Assembly (NCBI GenBank): GCA_030388725.1
Contig: CP128857.1
Location: forward strand, 3,410,001-3,474,000
Length of the DNA stretch: 64,000 nt
From: Prodigiosinella aquatilis
GTDB lineage: Bacteria; Pseudomonadota; Gammaproteobacteria; Enterobacterales; Enterobacteriaceae
Direction of reading: 5' to 3'
Of this stretch, positions 35,357 to 44,929 are shown one piece after another. The notes below the pieces were generated by a model, which saw nothing but the letters and a program-made list of their open reading frames with translations, was not told the DNA's origin and did no database searches. Position 1 is the stretch's first letter. Each line of letters starts with the position of its first letter. The translations under genes were made by a program, and so were the position numbers.

Positions 35357-38300
35357 AGTTTTTTGCGCTGTTCATCCACCGTCCCGTAGCGACAACCCTG
35401 CTGGCCTTGGCTATTACACTCTGCGGCATCATGGGCTTCCGGCTGCTGCCGGTTTCGCCCTTGCCGCAGGTTGATTTTCCGGTGATTTCAGTCTCTGCAT
35501 CCCTGCCGGGAGCATCGCCAGAAACCATGGCTTCCTCGGTAGCGACGCCTCTGGAACACGCATTGGGCGCCATTTCTGGTCTCAATGAAATGACATCCAT
35601 GAGCTCTCTGGGTAACACGCGCATTATTTTGCAATTTAATCTGAACCGCGATATCAATGGCGCGGCGCGCGATGTACAAGCCGCTATTAATGCGGCGCAG
35701 AACCTGCTCCCCAGCAGTCTTCCCAGCCGTCCGACTTACCGTAAGGTTAACCCCTCGGACGCGCCGATCATGATCCTGACGTTAACATCGGAAACCTATG
35801 GTCTGGGTCAGCTCTATGACTTTGCTTCGACACAGTTGGCGCAGCGTATTTCTCAGTTGGACGGGGTTGGCGATGTGACTATCGGCGGTAGCTCACTGCC
35901 TGCCGTGCGGGTCGCGCTCAATCCACTGGCGCTGTTTAACCAGGGCATCTCGCTGGATGACGTCAGGCTGGCCATTAGTCAGGCGAATGTACATCGACCG
36001 TTGGGGAATGTTGATAACGCCGTGCAGAACTGGCAGATCAAAACCAATGATGAGCTGAAAACAGCGGCAGTATACCGGCCATTGATTATTCATTATAACA
36101 ACGGTTCCCCCGTTCGACTCAGCGATGTCGCCACGGTTAAGGACTCGGTCCAAAACACCCTGAATGCCGGGATGACCAATGGGAAACCCGCTATTCTGGT
36201 GATCATCCGTCGGTCGCCTGACGCCAATATCATTGCCACCGTCGACAGCATCCGCGCAGCATTGCCGGAATTTCAGGCCAGCCTGCCAGCGGCGATTTCA
36301 CTCAAGATTGCGCAGGATCGTTCCCCGACCATCCGTGCGTCTCTGTCGGAAGTCGAACGTTCATTGGTGATTGCGGTTTTACTGGTGATTCTGGTGGTCT
36401 ACCTGTTCCTGCGTTCCGGTCGCGCGACACTGATCCCGGCGATTGCCGTGCCGGTATCGTTGATAGGAACGTTTGCGGCCATGTATCTGTGTGGTTTCAG
36501 CCTGAATAACCTTTCGCTGATGGCGTTGACCATCGCCACCGGGTTTGTGGTGGATGACGCGATTGTGGTGCTGGAAAATATCTCCCGCCATATTGAGGCG
36601 GGAATGAAGCCCCTGGAGGCCTCGCTGCAAGGGGTACGTGAAGTCGGTTTCACCGTGGTGTCCATGAGTTGCTCCCTGATTGCCGTGTTCATTCCCCTTT
36701 TGCTGATGGATGGATTGCCAGGTCGGCTATTCCGGGAGTTTGCCGTCACGCTTTCCGTGGCTATCCTCATTTCGTTACTGGTTTCTGTGACGCTGACACC
36801 AATGATGTGTGCCCACTGGTTACATTCTCATCGTCGTCACAGTCAGCCACGCAAACAAGGATTCGGCCGATTACTACTGGCGCTGCAACAAGGCTATGGC
36901 CGATCGCTGATGTGGGTGCTGCACCATACTCGCTGGATCATGCTGCTATTGTTGGCGACCATCAGTCTCAGCGTCTGGCTGTATATCAGTATTCCGAAAA
37001 CCTTTTTCCCCGAGCAGGATACTGGCCGGATAATGGGATTCGTGCAGGCTGATCAAAGCATTTCGTTTCAGGCCATGAAAACCAAGCTACAGGATTTCAT
37101 GTCCATTATCAGGTCCGATCCGGCCGTGGATAACGTTACCGGCTTTACCGGTGGAACGCGAACCAACGGTGGCTATATGTTTATCAGCCTGAAACCCTTG
37201 TCCCAACGTAATGCCAGTGCCCAGCAGGTCATTGCCAGATTGCGGGTAAAACTCGCCAAGGAACCGGGTGCCAGCCTGTTCCTGGCCGCCGTACAGGATG
37301 TGCGTATCGGTGGCCGTGAGGCAAATGCCAGCTATCAGTATTCACTGCTCTCCGACGACTTAAACGCACTGCGAACCTGGGAACCTAAAATTCGCGCCGC
37401 ATTCAGTAAACTGCCACAACTCGCGGACGTCAGTTCTGATCAGCAGGATAAAGGCGCAGAAATGGCGCTGGTTTATGACCGGGACACCATGGCACGTCTG
37501 GGCATCAGTGTTTCCAGTGCTAACGCTCTACTGAACAATGCGTTTGGCCAGCGTCAGATATCAACCATTTATCAGCCGATGAATCAGTACAAGGTGGTAC
37601 TGACCGTTGATCCTGCCTATACACAGAATGTCAGCACACTGAAAAAAATGTTCATCATCAACAATGCAGGCAAACCTATCCCATTGTCCTACTTCGCGCA
37701 CTGGCAACCGGCCAATACACCGCTGGCGGTCAATCATCAGGGATTGTCTGCCGCAGCAACCATCGCCTTTAACTTGCCGGAAGGCGCTACACTATCCGAA
37801 GCCACTACCGCCATTGAACATACGATGGTATCGCTAGGTGTCCCTTCCAGCATACGGGGACAGTTTGCCGGTACAGCGCTGGCCTTCCAGCAATCCCAAC
37901 ATTCACAGGTTGTGTTGATCATCGCAGCAATTGTCACGGTGTATATTGTGCTGGGAATTTTGTACGAAAACTATGTACATCCACTGACCATCCTCTCAAC
38001 CCTACCTTCAGCTGGGGTTGGGGCACTGCTGGCCCTGGAAGCATTCAACAAGCCCTTCAGCCTGATTGCCTTGATAGGCATCATGCTGCTGATTGGTATT
38101 GTGAAGAAAAATGCCATCATGATGGTGGACTTCGCCCTGGTGGCGCAACGATCGGGTAATCTCAGCGCCAAAGATGCCATCTTTCAGGCATGTATGCTCC
38201 GTTTTCGCCCCATCATGATGACCACAATGGCGGCTCTGTTTGGTGCGCTGCCGCTGGTACTCAGCAGTGGCGATGGTTCGGAATTGCGCCAGCCGCTGGG

Positions 38301-38433
38301 GATAACTATCGTAGGCGGTCTGGTAATGAGCCAATTGCTAACGCTCTATACCACACCGGTGGTGTACCTGTTTTTTGACCGATTGCATCTGCGTCGACGG
38401 AAAGCACCGGTAATCAGCACAGTATCCTCGTGA
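35353..38433 (+). CDS. mdtC: RND efflux transporter subunit MdtC
   Basis: The second RND subunit of the MdtABC pump, 1026 residues, same twelve-helix plan as MdtB. The start is GTG 35353, overlapping the mdtB stop (GTGA), and gives the family N-terminus MKFFALFIHRPVATTLLALA. Proton-relay segment LSLMALTIATGFVVDDAIVV and the late LIGIVKKNAIMMVDFALVAQ are intact. The coupling across mdtA-B-C suggests tight stoichiometric control. Confidence 0.96.
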   Translation: MKFFALFIHRPVATTLLALAITLCGIMGFRLLPVSPLPQVDFPVISVSASLPGASPETMASSVATPLEHALGAISGLNEMTSMSSLGNTRIILQFNLNRDINGAARDVQAAINAAQNLLPSSLPSRPTYRKVNPSDAPIMILTLTSETYGLGQLYDFASTQLAQRISQLDGVGDVTIGGSSLPAVRVALNPLALFNQGISLDDVRLAISQANVHRPLGNVDNAVQNWQIKTNDELKTAAVYRPLIIHYNNGSPVRLSDVATVKDSVQNTLNAGMTNGKPAILVIIRRSPDANIIATVDSIRAALPEFQASLPAAISLKIAQDRSPTIRASLSEVERSLVIAVLLVILVVYLFLRSGRATLIPAIAVPVSLIGTFAAMYLCGFSLNNLSLMALTIATGFVVDDAIVVLENISRHIEAGMKPLEASLQGVREVGFTVVSMSCSLIAVFIPLLLMDGLPGRLFREFAVTLSVAILISLLVSVTLTPMMCAHWLHSHRRHSQPRKQGFGRLLLALQQGYGRSLMWVLHHTRWIMLLLLATISLSVWLYISIPKTFFPEQDTGRIMGFVQADQSISFQAMKTKLQDFMSIIRSDPAVDNVTGFTGGTRTNGGYMFISLKPLSQRNASAQQVIARLRVKLAKEPGASLFLAAVQDVRIGGREANASYQYSLLSDDLNALRTWEPKIRAAFSKLPQLADVSSDQQDKGAEMALVYDRDTMARLGISVSSANALLNNAFGQRQISTIYQPMNQYKVVLTVDPAYTQNVSTLKKMFIINNAGKPIPLSYFAHWQPANTPLAVNHQGLSAAATIAFNLPEGATLSEATTAIEHTMVSLGVPSSIRGQFAGTALAFQQSQHSQVVLIIAAIVTVYIVLGILYENYVHPLTILSTLPSAGVGALLALEAFNKPFSLIALIGIMLLIGIVKKNAIMMVDFALVAQRSGNLSAKDAIFQACMLRFRPIMMTTMAALFGALPLVLSSGDGSELRQPLGITIVGGLVMSQLLTLYTTPVVYLFFDRLHLRRRKAPVISTVSS

Positions 38434-38479
38434 TCGAAAACATGTTGTAACTGGATAATCTCAAGGAGTACCCCGAAAG

Positions 38480-39880
38480 ATGATGAATCAGCCCGCGTCC
38501 GTCCGCTGGCAACTATGGATTGTGGCTTTCGGTTTTTTTATGCAAACGCTGGATACCACCATCGTCAACACCGCGCTGCCGTCTATGGCCATCAGCCTGA
38601 ATGAAAGCCCATTGCATATGCACTCGGTGATTGTGGCCTATGTACTGACTGTCGCAATTGTCTTACCGGCCAGCGGTTGGCTGGCAGATCGTATTGGCGT
38701 ACGCAATATTTTCTTTTCAGCCATCATCCTTTTTACCTGTGGTTCGTTGTTATGCGCTCGTTCAGAAACCCTCAATGAGTTGCTGTTGTCACGAATGGTT
38801 CAAGGGATTGGCGGCGCTATGATGGTTCCCATCGGGCGCCTGACCGTCATGAAAATAGTGCCGCGCGATCAATACATGGCAGCCATGACGTTCGTGACAT
38901 TGCCGGGGCAAATCGGTCCGCTGATGGGGCCGACATTAGGCGGCATACTGGTGGAATATGCCAGTTGGCACTGGATTTTTCTGATCAATCTACCGATAGG
39001 CATTATCGGCGCTATTGCCACGCTGATGCTGATGCCCAATTACACTATGCAGACCCGACGTTTCGATATACACGGTTTTCTCTGCCTGGTCATTGGGATG
39101 GCCACACTAACCCTGGCACTGGACGGCCAGAAAAGCCTGGATATGTCATCCTTACTGCTGATCGGTCTGGTGATCACCGGCAGTCTGTCTTTATTTGGTT
39201 ATTGGCTGCACGCACGGAACAATAAGCATGCCTTGTTCACTCTGCAACTCTTTCAGACCAACAGCTTTACCATCGGTATACTGGGCGGTTGGGTAGCTCG
39301 CATCGGTAGTGGTATGTTGCCTTTCATGACGCCAGTATTTCTACAATTGGGGCTGGGATACTCTCCGTTTCATGCGGGATTGATGATGATTCCGATGGTG
39401 CTCGGGAATATGGGCATAAAACGGCTGGTGGTGAACATCGTCAATCGTTTTGGTTATCGCACCATACTGATCTCATCTACACTGTCACTGGCGCTAGCCA
39501 CTTTTCTGTTCGCCCTGGTCGCCTTGATGAACTGGCGCTGGCTAATGCCTCTGGTGCTGTTTATCGTGGGGATGACCAACGGTATTCGTTTCTCCACCAT
39601 GAATACCCTGACACTGAAAGACTTGCCTGATGAACTCGCCAGCAGCGGTAATAGTTTGCTTTCAATGTCAATGCAACTGTCCACCAGTATAGGCGTCAGC
39701 ATAGCCGGCCTGTTGCTGGGCGTCTTTGCCCACCAGCATCTGGTACCGGGTGCGCCGGAAAACCATATTGTTTTTCTTTATACCTATCTGAGCATGATGG
39801 CCGTCATGATTCTTCCGACGTTGATTTTTAGCCAGGCGCCGGGCGACAACATCAAGCAGGCTACATTGCCGCGCCGTTAG
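38480..39880 (+). CDS. mdtD: MFS transporter MdtD
   Basis: A 466-residue major facilitator of the DHA2 (14-helix) drug/proton antiporter group, the fourth gene of the mdtABCD-baeSR operon. The N-terminal WQLWIVAFGFFMQTLDTTIV and the motif-C-like LTVMKIVPRDQYMAAMTFVT are conserved. In E. coli MdtD is not needed for MdtABC drug export and has been linked to citrate/iron handling. AAGGAG lies 11 bases before the first of two tandem ATG codons; either may start it. Confidence 0.94.
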   Translation: MMNQPASVRWQLWIVAFGFFMQTLDTTIVNTALPSMAISLNESPLHMHSVIVAYVLTVAIVLPASGWLADRIGVRNIFFSAIILFTCGSLLCARSETLNELLLSRMVQGIGGAMMVPIGRLTVMKIVPRDQYMAAMTFVTLPGQIGPLMGPTLGGILVEYASWHWIFLINLPIGIIGAIATLMLMPNYTMQTRRFDIHGFLCLVIGMATLTLALDGQKSLDMSSLLLIGLVITGSLSLFGYWLHARNNKHALFTLQLFQTNSFTIGILGGWVARIGSGMLPFMTPVFLQLGLGYSPFHAGLMMIPMVLGNMGIKRLVVNIVNRFGYRTILISSTLSLALATFLFALVALMNWRWLMPLVLFIVGMTNGIRFSTMNTLTLKDLPDELASSGNSLLSMSMQLSTSIGVSIAGLLLGVFAHQHLVPGAPENHIVFLYTYLSMMAVMILPTLIFSQAPGDNIKQATLPRR

Positions 39881-39890
39881 TGAGGTCATC

Positions 39891-41252
39891 ATGAAATTCG
39901 GTATCACCGTAAAACTCTTTCTGGCCATTTTCGCCACCTGCATGCTGGTGGTGATCACCATGCACTTGGGTATACGCCTCAGCTTCGAGCACGGGTTTAT
40001 CGACTACATTAAAAATGAAAACGAACAACGAATATTACAGCTACGGGAAACGCTGGAAGACCAATATCAGCAATATGGCAATTGGGGTTTCTTGCGTAAC
40101 AGAGACCAGGGAATGTTCAGAATGAGACGGCCCATGGTGCAAAACGGGGAGGAAAGCCTGCAAAGCTGGCATACCCGATTATGGGTATTTGACCAGCAGA
40201 AAAACAAACTGATTGGTTCACCAATGACACCCCCTGAAGACAGCCAATGGCAACCACTCACCATTAAAAACCAAACTATTGGCTGGATTGTGGCAGCACC
40301 GCTGGAGAGGCTGACACGTAACGCCGATATCAGTTTTGATCATCAACAACAGCGTACCAGCTGGCTTATCGTCGGCTTATCCACCTTATTGGCAATCATC
40401 GTCACCTGGTTGATGTCTCGGGGTTTACTGGCCCCAGTGAAACGCCTGGTCAATGGTATTCATCAGTTGGCCGCAGGTAATTTCAGCGCCCGTGTCATGG
40501 TCACCAGTCGTGATGAACTTGGCATGCTGGCGCAGGATTTCAACCATCTTGCCGCCGCGCTGGAAAAAAATGAGCAGTCACGCCGGGACTTTATGGCCGA
40601 TGTATCCCATGAATTGCGAACGCCGTTAGCCATCCTGCAAGGCGAATTAGAAGCGTTACAAGATGGCATCCGTCAACCCAGCGCTGATTCATTCCGTTCA
40701 TTGCAGGCGGAAGTCGCAGTACTGACCAAACTGGTAGATGATGTGCACCAATTGTCACTCTCTGATCTGGGGACGTTGTCCTACCGTAAAAAACCGATCG
40801 ATATGGTGAAATTACTTCAGGTATCAGTCGCGTCCTTTACCGATCGGCTACAGCATAAACGGATAACGCTGGTGACACATTTCCCGTCTGAAGCATGGAT
40901 ATTTGGTGACCCACACCGGCTAAGTCAGCTATTTAATAACTTATTGGAAAATAGTCTGCGCTACACCGATAATGGCGGTCAACTCCACGTAGACGCGGAA
41001 ATCACCCGGGAACAGTTGCTGATTCGTTGGCAAGACAGCAGCCCCGGCGTCACCGATGAACAGCTGTCACTCATTTTTGAACGGTTTTACCGAGCCGACA
41101 GTTCCCGTAATCGTGCCAGTGGTGGTTCCGGCCTTGGTTTGGCTATCTGCGCCAATATCGTTGAGGCCCATGGCGGACACCTGTATGCTGAACATTCTCC
41201 ACTGGGAGGCCTGCTAATGACAATTAAGCTTCCTTTACACGCAGCCATGTAG
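39891..41252 (+). CDS. baeS: Sensor histidine kinase BaeS
   Basis: Envelope-stress sensor of 453 residues. Two membrane segments (about 8-30 and 158-178) bracket a periplasmic sensor loop, followed by a HAMP domain (LLAPVKRLVNGIHQLAAGNF), the dimerisation/H-box DVSHELRTPLAIL with the phospho-histidine, and the ATP-binding N box NNLLENSLRYTDNGG and G box GGSGLGLAIC. It is slightly shorter than the E. coli protein within the sensor loop. It lies in the efflux operon it regulates, eight bases before baeR. Confidence 0.95.
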   Translation: MKFGITVKLFLAIFATCMLVVITMHLGIRLSFEHGFIDYIKNENEQRILQLRETLEDQYQQYGNWGFLRNRDQGMFRMRRPMVQNGEESLQSWHTRLWVFDQQKNKLIGSPMTPPEDSQWQPLTIKNQTIGWIVAAPLERLTRNADISFDHQQQRTSWLIVGLSTLLAIIVTWLMSRGLLAPVKRLVNGIHQLAAGNFSARVMVTSRDELGMLAQDFNHLAAALEKNEQSRRDFMADVSHELRTPLAILQGELEALQDGIRQPSADSFRSLQAEVAVLTKLVDDVHQLSLSDLGTLSYRKKPIDMVKLLQVSVASFTDRLQHKRITLVTHFPSEAWIFGDPHRLSQLFNNLLENSLRYTDNGGQLHVDAEITREQLLIRWQDSSPGVTDEQLSLIFERFYRADSSRNRASGGSGLGLAICANIVEAHGGHLYAEHSPLGGLLMTIKLPLHAAM

Positions 41253-41259
41253 AAACACT

Positions 41260-41985
41260 ATGACAACTACCGAGTTTTCAAGTACCGAAACGCTGCCTGT
41301 CTTAATCGTTGAAGACGAGCCCAAACTGGGACAATTGCTGGTCGATTACCTTCAGGCCGCGGGTTACCAAACACACTGGTTCACCAATGGTAATGACGTA
41401 CAACCCTGGGTAAAACAGCATTCTGCTTCGCTGATACTGCTTGATCTGATGCTGCCCGGCTGTGACGGTTTGAGCATTTGCCGCGACATCCGGCAATTTT
41501 CCAATATCCCGATTATTATGGTCACCGCCCGAACGGAGGAGATAGACCGACTGCTGGGACTGGAGATCGGCGCAGATGACTACATCTGTAAACCTTTCAG
41601 CCCACGAGAAGTGGTCGTGCGAGTCAAAACACTGCTGCGCCGTTGCCGCTGGCAAAACGAACCGCTTCCAGAAGGAGAGAAGCCTCACTTACTGATTGAT
41701 AAGCGCCGCCATCAGGCCAGTTATCTCGGACGCCATCTGGATCTCACCCCGGCGGAGTTCCGTCTGCTGGAAACGCTCTCTGCCGAACCGGGTAAAGTGT
41801 TCTCCCGCGAACAACTTCTGGATAACCTTTATGATGACTACCGGGTGGTAACTGACCGGACCATTGACAGCCACATCAAGAATCTACGGCGTAAGCTGGA
41901 ACAACTCGATCAGGAAACCTCTTTCATTCGCACGGTATACGGCATCGGTTATCGTTGGGAAGCCGCCGTCGGCCAGGAGACGTAA
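41260..41985 (+). CDS. baeR: Response regulator BaeR
   Basis: An OmpR/PhoB-class regulator of 241 residues with a receiver domain (acidic EDEPK pocket, phospho-Asp in LILLDLMLPG near residue 66, conserved Lys in ICKPFSPREV) and a C-terminal winged helix (LDLTPAEFRLLETLSAEPG, then VVTDRTIDSHIKNLRRKL). It activates the mdt operon in response to indole, flavonoids and envelope stress in E. coli. Its TAA shares a base with the ATG of a small downstream ORF. Confidence 0.95.
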   Translation: MTTTEFSSTETLPVLIVEDEPKLGQLLVDYLQAAGYQTHWFTNGNDVQPWVKQHSASLILLDLMLPGCDGLSICRDIRQFSNIPIIMVTARTEEIDRLLGLEIGADDYICKPFSPREVVVRVKTLLRRCRWQNEPLPEGEKPHLLIDKRRHQASYLGRHLDLTPAEFRLLETLSAEPGKVFSREQLLDNLYDDYRVVTDRTIDSHIKNLRRKLEQLDQETSFIRTVYGIGYRWEAAVGQET

Positions 41986-42152
41986 TGTCCGATACACGCC
42001 GTGCAGATAAAAAAATCACTCAATCATCTGTACGTAATATCAGCGACATGCACCAGTTTCTCTTTATGCTGTCAAATAAATTGCTCAATTCATTTAAAAA
42101 TTTACGGTTTTATCTTTCTCCACAACGGTTAGCATTGCCACATCGGCAATAA
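41985..42152 (+). CDS. Small 55-residue basic protein coupled to baeR
   Basis: The frame starts at ATG 41985 in the overlap TAATG with the baeR stop, and a GGAG site (in CAGGAGACG) lies seven bases upstream inside baeR. These are hallmarks of translational coupling. The product begins MSDTRRADKKITQSSVRN and ends in QRLALPHRQ; it is strongly basic, with a modest hydrophobic middle (FLFMLSNKLLNSF) that could be an amphipathic helix. I recognise no family. Short and unconserved as far as I can judge, it could be fortuitous, but the start signals are better than chance. Confidence 0.5.
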   Translation: MSDTRRADKKITQSSVRNISDMHQFLFMLSNKLLNSFKNLRFYLSPQRLALPHRQ

Positions 42153-42172
42153 CAATTGAAGTGGGGAAAATC

Positions 42173-43114
42173 ATGTCAGGTTTAGTCAACGGTCAGTGGG
42201 TTAATGGTGAGATCGCGGCAGAAGAGATCAAAAATGGCGCGTTCCATCGTCAGACAACGACGTTTCGGGAAACTGACATCACCCCACAGGCAGGACGCTA
42301 TCAATTGTTTGTTTCCTATCTTTGCCCGTGGGCATCCCGTACCCTGATTTTCCGTAAGTTGAAAGCGCTGGAATCAGTGATTAGCCTCTCCGTCGCCGAA
42401 CCCCGTATTGGTGAGCAAGGCTGGGAATTCAATACGCCACAAGATGTCGGAGATCAGATAGCGCCCATCCATTATCTGCATCAACTGTATACCGCCAGTG
42501 ATGCGCGTTACACCGGTAAAGTTTCCGTGCCTGTGTTATGGGATCGTCAGGAAGGACGTATCGTCAACAATGAATCGGCAGACATTATTCGTATCCTGAA
42601 CAGCGCCTTTGATGGATTGACCGGCAACTCACTGGATTTTCACCCTCCGGCGTTGCGAGAAGACATTGATGCCTGGAATTCGTTGATTTACGACAACATC
42701 AATAACGGCGTCTATAAAACCGGCTTTGCCAAAACACAGCACCACTACGATCAAGCCGTCGTGGCGCTGTTTGACACGTTGAATAAGGTAGAAACCCAGT
42801 TGGCGACGCATCGCTATATTACTGGCAATACACTGACCGAAGCTGACTGGCGGTTATTCGTGACGTTGGTACGGTTTGATACCGCCTACCATGGCGCGTT
42901 CAAATGTAACATTCGCCGGCTTGAAGACTACCCGCATTTGTCAAACTATCTGCGCGAACTGTATCAGTGGCCGGGTGTCCGCGACACCGTCAATCTTGAG
43001 CATATCAAAATTGGGTATTACAGCATTCTGTGGCTTAATCCCACCGGGATAGTGCCACAGGGACCACACATTGATCTTGAACGCCCCCACAATCGTGCCG
43101 GAGTGGGACGTTAA
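42173..43114 (+). CDS. Glutathionyl-hydroquinone reductase
   Basis: A 313-residue glutathione-transferase-fold enzyme of the PcpF/YqjG (Xi class) family that removes glutathione from glutathionyl-hydroquinones. The catalytic Cys51 lies in the family motif SYLCPWASRT; the NNESADIIR segment binds glutathione, and the C-terminal helical domain carries NNGVYKTGFAKTQ and YHLHQLY-type features. The start at 42173 (MSGLVNGQW) follows GGGGAAA; a codon four residues upstream is rejected. It is a close functional match to yqjG but the N-terminal half differs, so no symbol is given. Confidence 0.9.
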   Translation: MSGLVNGQWVNGEIAAEEIKNGAFHRQTTTFRETDITPQAGRYQLFVSYLCPWASRTLIFRKLKALESVISLSVAEPRIGEQGWEFNTPQDVGDQIAPIHYLHQLYTASDARYTGKVSVPVLWDRQEGRIVNNESADIIRILNSAFDGLTGNSLDFHPPALREDIDAWNSLIYDNINNGVYKTGFAKTQHHYDQAVVALFDTLNKVETQLATHRYITGNTLTEADWRLFVTLVRFDTAYHGAFKCNIRRLEDYPHLSNYLRELYQWPGVRDTVNLEHIKIGYYSILWLNPTGIVPQGPHIDLERPHNRAGVGR

Positions 43115-43278
43115 GCTGCCGTTTTCACGATCCCCCCTGCATGGCGTGGATTTATCCGCTTGTCAGCCGACTTTCTGTGTACCATCTGCTGATTTTTTAC
43201 CGCATAAGCGTTAGAATCGCCGCCTTTACTGCTCCCGTCCGGGGGCAGCCTGACTTGTGATCAGACTTGAGAGACATC

Positions 43279-44640
43279 ATGTTTAAACCGGAATTACTTT
43301 CTCCGGCCGGTACGCTGAAAAATATGCGTTACGCCTTTGCTTACGGCGCAGATGCTATTTATGCCGGTCAACCCCGTTACAGCCTGCGTGTTCGTAATAA
43401 CGAATTCAACCATCAGACGTTGGCCGAGGCGATCAATGAAGCCCACCTGCTGGGTAAGAAATTCTATGTAGTGGTGAACATCGCCCCTCACAACGCCAAG
43501 ATCAAAACCTTTCTGCGAGATTTGCAGCCAGTAATTGAAATGAACCCGGATGCGCTGATCATGTCTGATCCGGGACTTATCATGATGGTACGGGAAAACT
43601 TCCCACACATGCCGATTCATCTTTCCGTACAGGCCAATGCGGTAAACTGGGCGACGGTGAAATTCTGGCAGCAGATGGGACTTAGCCGCGTGATTTTGTC
43701 TCGTGAACTATCGCTGGAAGAAATTGCTGAAATACGTACCCAGGTTCCAGACATGGAGCTGGAAATTTTCGTCCATGGCGCGCTTTGCATGGCCTATTCC
43801 GGACGTTGCCTGCTTTCCGGTTATATCAACAAACGCGATCCGAATCAGGGAACCTGTACCAATGCCTGCCGTTGGGAATACAAGGTACAGGAAGGCAAAG
43901 AGGACGATGCCGGTAATATCGTGCATATCCACCAACCGATCGCTGTAACCAATGTGGAGCCGACATTGGGCATTGGTGCACCAACCGATAAAGTCTTCAT
44001 GTTGGAAGAGAGCCAACGTCCTGGTGAATACATGAGTGCCTTTGAAGACGAGCATGGCACTTACATCATGAATTCCCGCGATTTACGTGCGATTCAGCAT
44101 GTGGAGCGCTTAACCCAGATGCAGGTTCACTCCCTGAAAATCGAAGGGCGCACCAAATCCTTCTACTACTGCGCCCGTACCGCACAAGTCTACCGCCGCG
44201 CCATTGATGACGCCGCCGCCGGAAAACCTTTTGATCCCACCCTTCTACAAACCTTGGAAGGGCTGGCACACCGCGGTTACACCGAAGGTTTCCTTCGTCG
44301 CCATGTCCATGAGGATTATCAGAACTACGACTATGGTTACTCGGTCTCGGACCAACAGCAGTTCGTTGGTGAATTCACGGGTGAACGCCGTAACGGGTTG
44401 GCTGAAGTGGCAGTGAAAAATAAGTTTACCTGCGGTGACAGTGTGGAAATGATGACGCCGGGCGGCAATATACAATTTACCGTGGAAGCGATGCAGAATG
44501 CCAAAGGTCAGGCTATTGATGTCGCACCTGGTAATGGTCATATCGTTTATCTGCCCGTACCGGAAGATATCTCGCTGGAATATGCTCTGTTGCTGCGCAA
44601 TCTGCCAGGAACAACCACCCGCAATCCGCATGCGAAATAA
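43279..44640 (+). CDS. trhP: tRNA 5-hydroxyuridine synthesis protein TrhP (YegQ)
   Basis: A 453-residue U32-peptidase-family protein that acts in prephenate-dependent 5-hydroxyuridine formation at tRNA U34. The start MFKPELLSPAGTLKNMRYAF at 43279 is the family N-terminus. The Fe-S-type cysteine cluster is seen in HGALCMAYSGRCLLSGYINK and GTCTNACRWEY, and LKIEGRTKSFYYCARTAQVY is diagnostic. The cyaR sRNA gene lies directly downstream, as in E. coli. The intergenic hairpin near 43230 (CTCCCGTCCGGGGGCAG) may be part of its leader. Confidence 0.95.
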   Translation: MFKPELLSPAGTLKNMRYAFAYGADAIYAGQPRYSLRVRNNEFNHQTLAEAINEAHLLGKKFYVVVNIAPHNAKIKTFLRDLQPVIEMNPDALIMSDPGLIMMVRENFPHMPIHLSVQANAVNWATVKFWQQMGLSRVILSRELSLEEIAEIRTQVPDMELEIFVHGALCMAYSGRCLLSGYINKRDPNQGTCTNACRWEYKVQEGKEDDAGNIVHIHQPIAVTNVEPTLGIGAPTDKVFMLEESQRPGEYMSAFEDEHGTYIMNSRDLRAIQHVERLTQMQVHSLKIEGRTKSFYYCARTAQVYRRAIDDAAAGKPFDPTLLQTLEGLAHRGYTEGFLRRHVHEDYQNYDYGYSVSDQQQFVGEFTGERRNGLAEVAVKNKFTCGDSVEMMTPGGNIQFTVEAMQNAKGQAIDVAPGNGHIVYLPVPEDISLEYALLLRNLPGTTTRNPHAK

Positions 44641-44678
44641 CAAACATAAAGTGTAAACGGCATGACTTTTAACATTTA

Positions 44679-44727
44679 TTAGAATCAGATCACATCAATT
44701 GGCCTGACGACTGGTTACTATTGCGGC
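44679..44727 (+). promoter_or_regulatory. CRP-dependent promoter of cyaR
   Basis: TTAGA-ATCAGA-TCACA (44679-44694) matches eight of ten CRP positions, and its centre lies at -41.5 from the predicted start of CyaR at 44728. A -10 TACTAT sits at 44716-44721, seven bases before that start. This is textbook class II CRP geometry and agrees with the known CRP dependence of CyaR. Confidence 0.7.
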
Positions 44728-44820
44728 GCTGAGAAAATACAGAACGAAAAATAAGCGTAGTAAATACTACTAGGAACCACCTCCTTGGCCAGCTCAATCT
44801 CCCTTGAGCTGGCTTTTCTT
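44728..44820 (+). ncRNA. cyaR: CyaR small regulatory RNA
   Basis: An Hfq-binding sRNA that represses ompX, nadE, luxS and yqaE in E. coli. The RNA starts GCTGAGAAAATAC, contains the conserved unstructured block CTAGGAACCACCTCCTTG whose CCACCTCC pairs with target ribosome binding sites, and ends in the terminator stem GCCAGCTCAA / TTGAGCTGGC (44788-44813) with a T-rich tail. The loop TCTCCC is also shared with the E. coli RNA. Position directly after yegQ agrees. The 5' and middle parts differ from E. coli, so the exact start is inferred. Confidence 0.88.
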
Positions 44821-44929
44821 TTTCGACTTATCGCCACATCTACGTTTCAGCACTGACCAATGACAACCGCATTTGACCAAACCGACCTACCGGATTTTCA
44901 TCGATAGAAATCGAAAGCGCGTTCTTCAA

